Made by a program: the position numbers and the translations under genes
Part shown: positions 60,680 to 64,000 of the stretch, in pieces
Numbering within the stretch: position 1 is the first letter of the stretch
How the letters are laid out: the number at the start of each line of letters is the position of its first letter
Notes under the pieces: generated by a model
Databases searched by the model: none
What the model was told of the DNA's origin: nothing
The model's input: only the letters and a program-made list of their open reading frames with translations
Origin: Epiperipatus broadwayi
Taxonomy: Eukaryota; Onychophora; Udeonychophora; Euonychophora; Peripatidae
Assembly: GCA_028023455.1 (NCBI GenBank)
Contig: JAQFVV010012420.1
Span: 8,265,194-8,329,193, forward strand
Reading direction: 5' to 3'
Length of the DNA stretch: 64,000 bases

Positions 60680-63180
60680 CAGCAATTATTAATCCACTGC
60701 AGGATGGTTTCTCTGGGTATTATCTAGTTTTCTGAGCCATATATTTTTTCCATATTCTACCAACAAATTTTATATTTAATCCTTCTATCTCAAATGTAGT
60801 GTCTTTCTAGAGGTCTATTATAATGGCTTGGGATTCAGTTTATGACTTCAACTGAACATCTATAATTTTCTTTTTTAACAATATGCCAATCCCAGCTTCA
60901 TTTCCATCTCTTAATTCTTTCATTGATGTATCAGTGATACCTGTTTGTTCTCTCATCCAAATATTTCACATTTGATCTCTTCTTATTAGTCCTAATATAT
61001 ACTAATTGATACTTCACAAATGGTCTGAAGTATTTGTATTGCTCTCTTGTTAAATATCCAAGTGTCAGATCCATTAATAGGAACTGGTAAAACACATCTA
61101 TTAAAATCTTTCTTTTCAAAACTATAGACGTTTTATTTTAATAAAATAATCATGAAAACTACTACATGTAAGTTTAATACTATGATTAATTTCATCTATT
61201 ATGTTTTCTGTTATTAGCAATCTGATCAAAGTATTTGTAGTTGATAATTTTTTTTAATTCATGATTACCAATCTTTATTTTCTTCTGACAAAATCATTAA
61301 ACATATTTTTTTAGTCATACATTCTTACATTTATTTGATAATCCTTCCAACATTTCCTGTAGCTTGCAAGCATTATTTATAAAAACAGCCATGCTATTTA
61401 CAAAATCGCAGTAACTTAAATATTTTCTGTTTACAATTATTCCCATAGCTTCTCATTTTAGTTCACAAAACACTTCTTGTAAAACTGCTGTAAAACGTTT
61501 TGTAGATATGGAATCATTCTGTCATACAACCTTCTCAATGTTAGTCGTCTTAGCATTATAATATAATTTAATCGTTGTTGTTGCATTTTGCTAAATATTT
61601 TTCAGAATATAACAATATTTCTGCGTCTATATCTTCATGTTACTAAGTTTTAATTATTAAATGCTGATAGAATTAAATGTCCTTTTATAATTTATAAATT
61701 CAAAGCATAATAGCATCTTTTTATTTATTGGTTGTTTTTACAATTCTCCCAGTAATTGGATGTAACTATGTGTCCTAAAAGTACTTTTAAATCCAGCTTG
61801 TATACAGTTTAGATTCTAATTATTTTGGTAAAGATTTTTTATAGAAATAATAGAAGACTAATACATCTATAATTTTCCATATTTTCTTTATCACTACTTT
61901 TAAATATTAATATTACTATTGCACTTTTCAATCAGCTGATACATCTTTATCATTTAGATATTTAATATATAGTTCTGCTATAAAAAGATTCTATTTCTTA
62001 TAATTCTGCCACTTCATGAAGCTTTCCCCTTCTTCATAGATTTAATTGCATGTCTCACTTCATTTAAAATGCTTGGTAATTCAGAAAATGTATTTATGTA
62101 GCAATAATTTGTTGTTGTTTTTATTATTTATTACTACACAATTCTGTATAGAACTCTTCCACACATTTTATGATGGCATCTCTCTTTTTAATAATAGTTT
62201 CCCTTTTTATTGCCAAAACAACCAAAAATTATTTTATACTTAAATTTTAATCTTTTTTATACATTTCTTTATAATTCACAGTTATATCTCCTTATATTAT
62301 TAGAAAATTTTTTTCATGTCATTTTTAAAAACTCTAGATATTTGACTTTTCTTAATGGATTATTATTAAATACTTTCATATTTCTTTTGTTCTTCATACT
62401 TTGCCTTGTTTCAATTGAAAATATACTGTTGAATTACTATATTTTTACCAGGATATTTGTTGCTGCTCTTCCTAGAGTATCAGTTATCGTCTTATTAATC
62501 TCAGTTAAATTTGAACCATTTTCAAACATCGTTCATATTTTTAAACGACTTTCAAGTTATAATTAAATTTGTTGGATTATTTCTGAAAATTAGAAATATC
62601 AAAAGTTAAAACTATTTTTTTTAATAATTTTCGTCTCTCTAGTTTTGCACTAACATGTATCTTATATCTTACTAATTGATCATAACTTCCTGGATTGAAT
62701 CTATTAAGAATATTACAATTTTGAAACTTATATTTTCTGATTGTCAAAATATAATCTAATTCTTTAATTCCTTCATTTGATGCTTCTAAATTCATTTCTA
62801 GTTAGAATTTTTTTAAAAAAACAAATTCATAATATAAATAGTTTTACCTGAAAATTGTGAGTGTCCTTTTATTTCTATCACCATCATCAAATTTACACAA
62901 GACACTTACATTTTTCAATTGTTTTCTAATTTTAACATTAAGATTTTTTCCTGCCAATTTTACAGTATTGTTTGGTGTATTCAAAAGCATTTTGAACATA
63001 TATATATAATCCTTTATTTTTTCTTCATAGTGAAAACATTTAAATTATCTGCATTTAGTGTTTTCCATTAAGTTAAATAACTAATCTTGCCACTCTGTCT
63101 AATATATCACAATCTCCACTATATTATTGTTCTACTTTTTATTTATAATGAATTCCATTGTGCTTCCCATATCTCTATCT
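60680..63180 (-). pseudogene. RTE-like LINE: endonuclease, reverse transcriptase and C-terminus, heavily decayed
   Basis: Motifs run right to left on the minus strand in the order of an APE-type LINE. 63061-63180: DILDRVARLVI. 62870-63000: GKNLNVKIRKQLKNVSVLCK then FDDGDRNKRT. 62577-62795: ELDYILTIRKYKFQNCNILN and RFNPGSYDQLVRYKI, corresponding to the endonuclease DYIL...SDHRLV segment. 61455-61530: NDSISTKRFTAVLQEVF, the RT motif normally written GDxISPKLFTA. 61380-61440: LLRFCK-stop-HGCF, where the catalytic FADD should be. 60930-61120: KRKILIDVF and the YLTREQ region. 60680-60760: WKKYMAQKTR and PEKPSCSGLI. Dozens of stops and frameshifts make it an old dead copy. The clade is inferred from these signatures; the order is seen directly. 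Confidence 0.85.
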
Positions 63181-63369
63181 TTTTATGTCCAATTTTAAAA
63201 TCAATTGTCTCTTCATAAAGTCCAATGATATATTTATTAGACAGTTTTTCTTTCAATTTACTATTGTTTTTTCATTCAAAAGTGATATGAAATTGTAGAT
63301 AGGTAAATAAAAAAAAACATCCTTAAATAGCAGCTTGGATCCATAAAATAGAATTCTTAGCATCTCCAC

Positions 63370-63805
63370 TCTCTGCCACTAACCTTACCCTTGGCTGATG
63401 ATTTTACAATCTCTTGGTAATAGGGCCATAATTTGGATGTGCCTTTCATGATTGTAAATATGTAATTAAAAAAGACATTGGCACACATATCTATCATGCC
63501 TTTAAGAAAGCTCAGCTGATGTTTGAGCTTTGAACTATTAGACAACTAAAGAAAAAAAACTATGGTGTTTCTTGATTTTCAAATTGAGAGATAAAAAAGC
63601 TAATAAGCTTATCATATTGCCTGATGCAAATTGGGGAAAAATCTAATCCATGTCCTTTTACTATTTGAGTAATCACATACACTGATAAGAATGTATGGAA
63701 TTGAAATTACATATTTACCTTACTCAGTTTGTTTAACTTTCCAAAGAGAATTAAAAGAATCACCTTTCAGTCAATAGCAAAATCCTTTCTGCTGCCACAT
63801 TATAT
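63370..63805 (+). repeat. Dispersed repeat ~430 bp, copy B (partner at 16990)
   Basis: Block order matches 16990-17420: CTTGGCTGATGATTTTACAA, GGGCCATAATTT, GTGTTTCTTGATTTTCAAAT, AAAAAGCTAATAAGCTTAT, GTAATCACATA, TTTCTGCTGCCAC. The minus-strand frame at 63357-63545 is incidental. Confidence 0.7.
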
Positions 63806-64000
63806 ATATATACATTGAAACAGATAATCTCACTATAACAAGTTATTAAAAAAATAATATGAAAACAAAACACTAATTTTTCTTTGGTGCTGATTAAATC
63901 ACTAAATATGGTTGCAAGAGTGGGGAAAAATAGTTTTAAAAATAGTAAAACACAATTTTATGTCAACTATGAATGACAAGATTAAATATGGGATGAGTGA

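Noticed and set aside
62046-62566. Plus-strand open frames of 65 and 118 codons
   Set aside because: They lie antisense to the decayed RTE-like LINE and are Phe/Leu/Ile-rich shadows.

Overview
The window is AT-rich animal nuclear DNA with no bacterial-style gene packing. It holds fragments of metazoan retroelements: a Penelope-like element, at least two and probably four non-LTR LINE lineages, a tRNA-derived SINE and a gag-like open frame. It also holds DNA transposons with 8-bp target duplications, microsatellites, and a few short candidate exons with canonical splice borders separated by kilobases. This fits a large, repeat-rich invertebrate genome with long introns. A lophotrochozoan such as a cephalopod mollusc is a reasonable guess, but nothing in the sequence proves the phylum.

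Layout. 1-5.7 kb: AT-rich DNA with a 640-bp palindromic insertion (641-1308) and a minisatellite. 5.7-8.4 kb: a 1.26-kb terminal-inverted-repeat transposon carrying telomere-like repeats, then two foldback elements of one family. 8.4-13.5 kb: a degenerate tRNA-SINE, two more foldback-family copies, a possible 32-bp micro-exon and a 220-bp AAT microsatellite. 13.5-16 kb: a decayed L1/Tx1-type LINE tail on the minus strand followed by tandem 315-bp units. 16-25 kb: old dispersed repeats, a foldback and an isolated palindromic nuclear-receptor-type site. 25-31 kb: a broken gag-like retroelement on the minus strand, with similar sequences on both sides. 35.6-37 kb: a 5'-truncated Penelope-like element with an intact frame. 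37-43.5 kb: a 0.84-kb four-unit palindrome, two foldback-family copies, a tandem array and a second transposon of the 5.7-kb family. 46.3-48 kb: a LINE fragment split by a 1.08-kb palindromic insertion, then a MITE-like element. 49.4-60 kb: a possible LINE remnant and candidate host exons at 50.2, 53.4 and 58.4 kb, with short foldbacks, microsatellites and two tRNA-SINEs between them. 60.7-63.2 kb: a badly decayed RTE-like LINE covering endonuclease, reverse transcriptase and C-terminus.

The most distinctive signal is the density of palindromic (snapback) insertions. Several are bounded by recognisable 13-14-bp target-site duplications, which points to a retrotransposition-type mechanism rather than cut-and-paste. 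Two unrelated groups carry a small hairpin with a CUGANGA...GAAAC arrangement, like the hammerhead-type motif known from Penelope-like retroelements. Inside transcribed introns these palindromes would form long double-stranded RNA. The host gene appears to be on the plus strand; its 50.2-kb exon is the best-supported coding sequence and its 58.4-kb exon reads like the start of an IQ (calmodulin-binding) motif. I could not name the gene.
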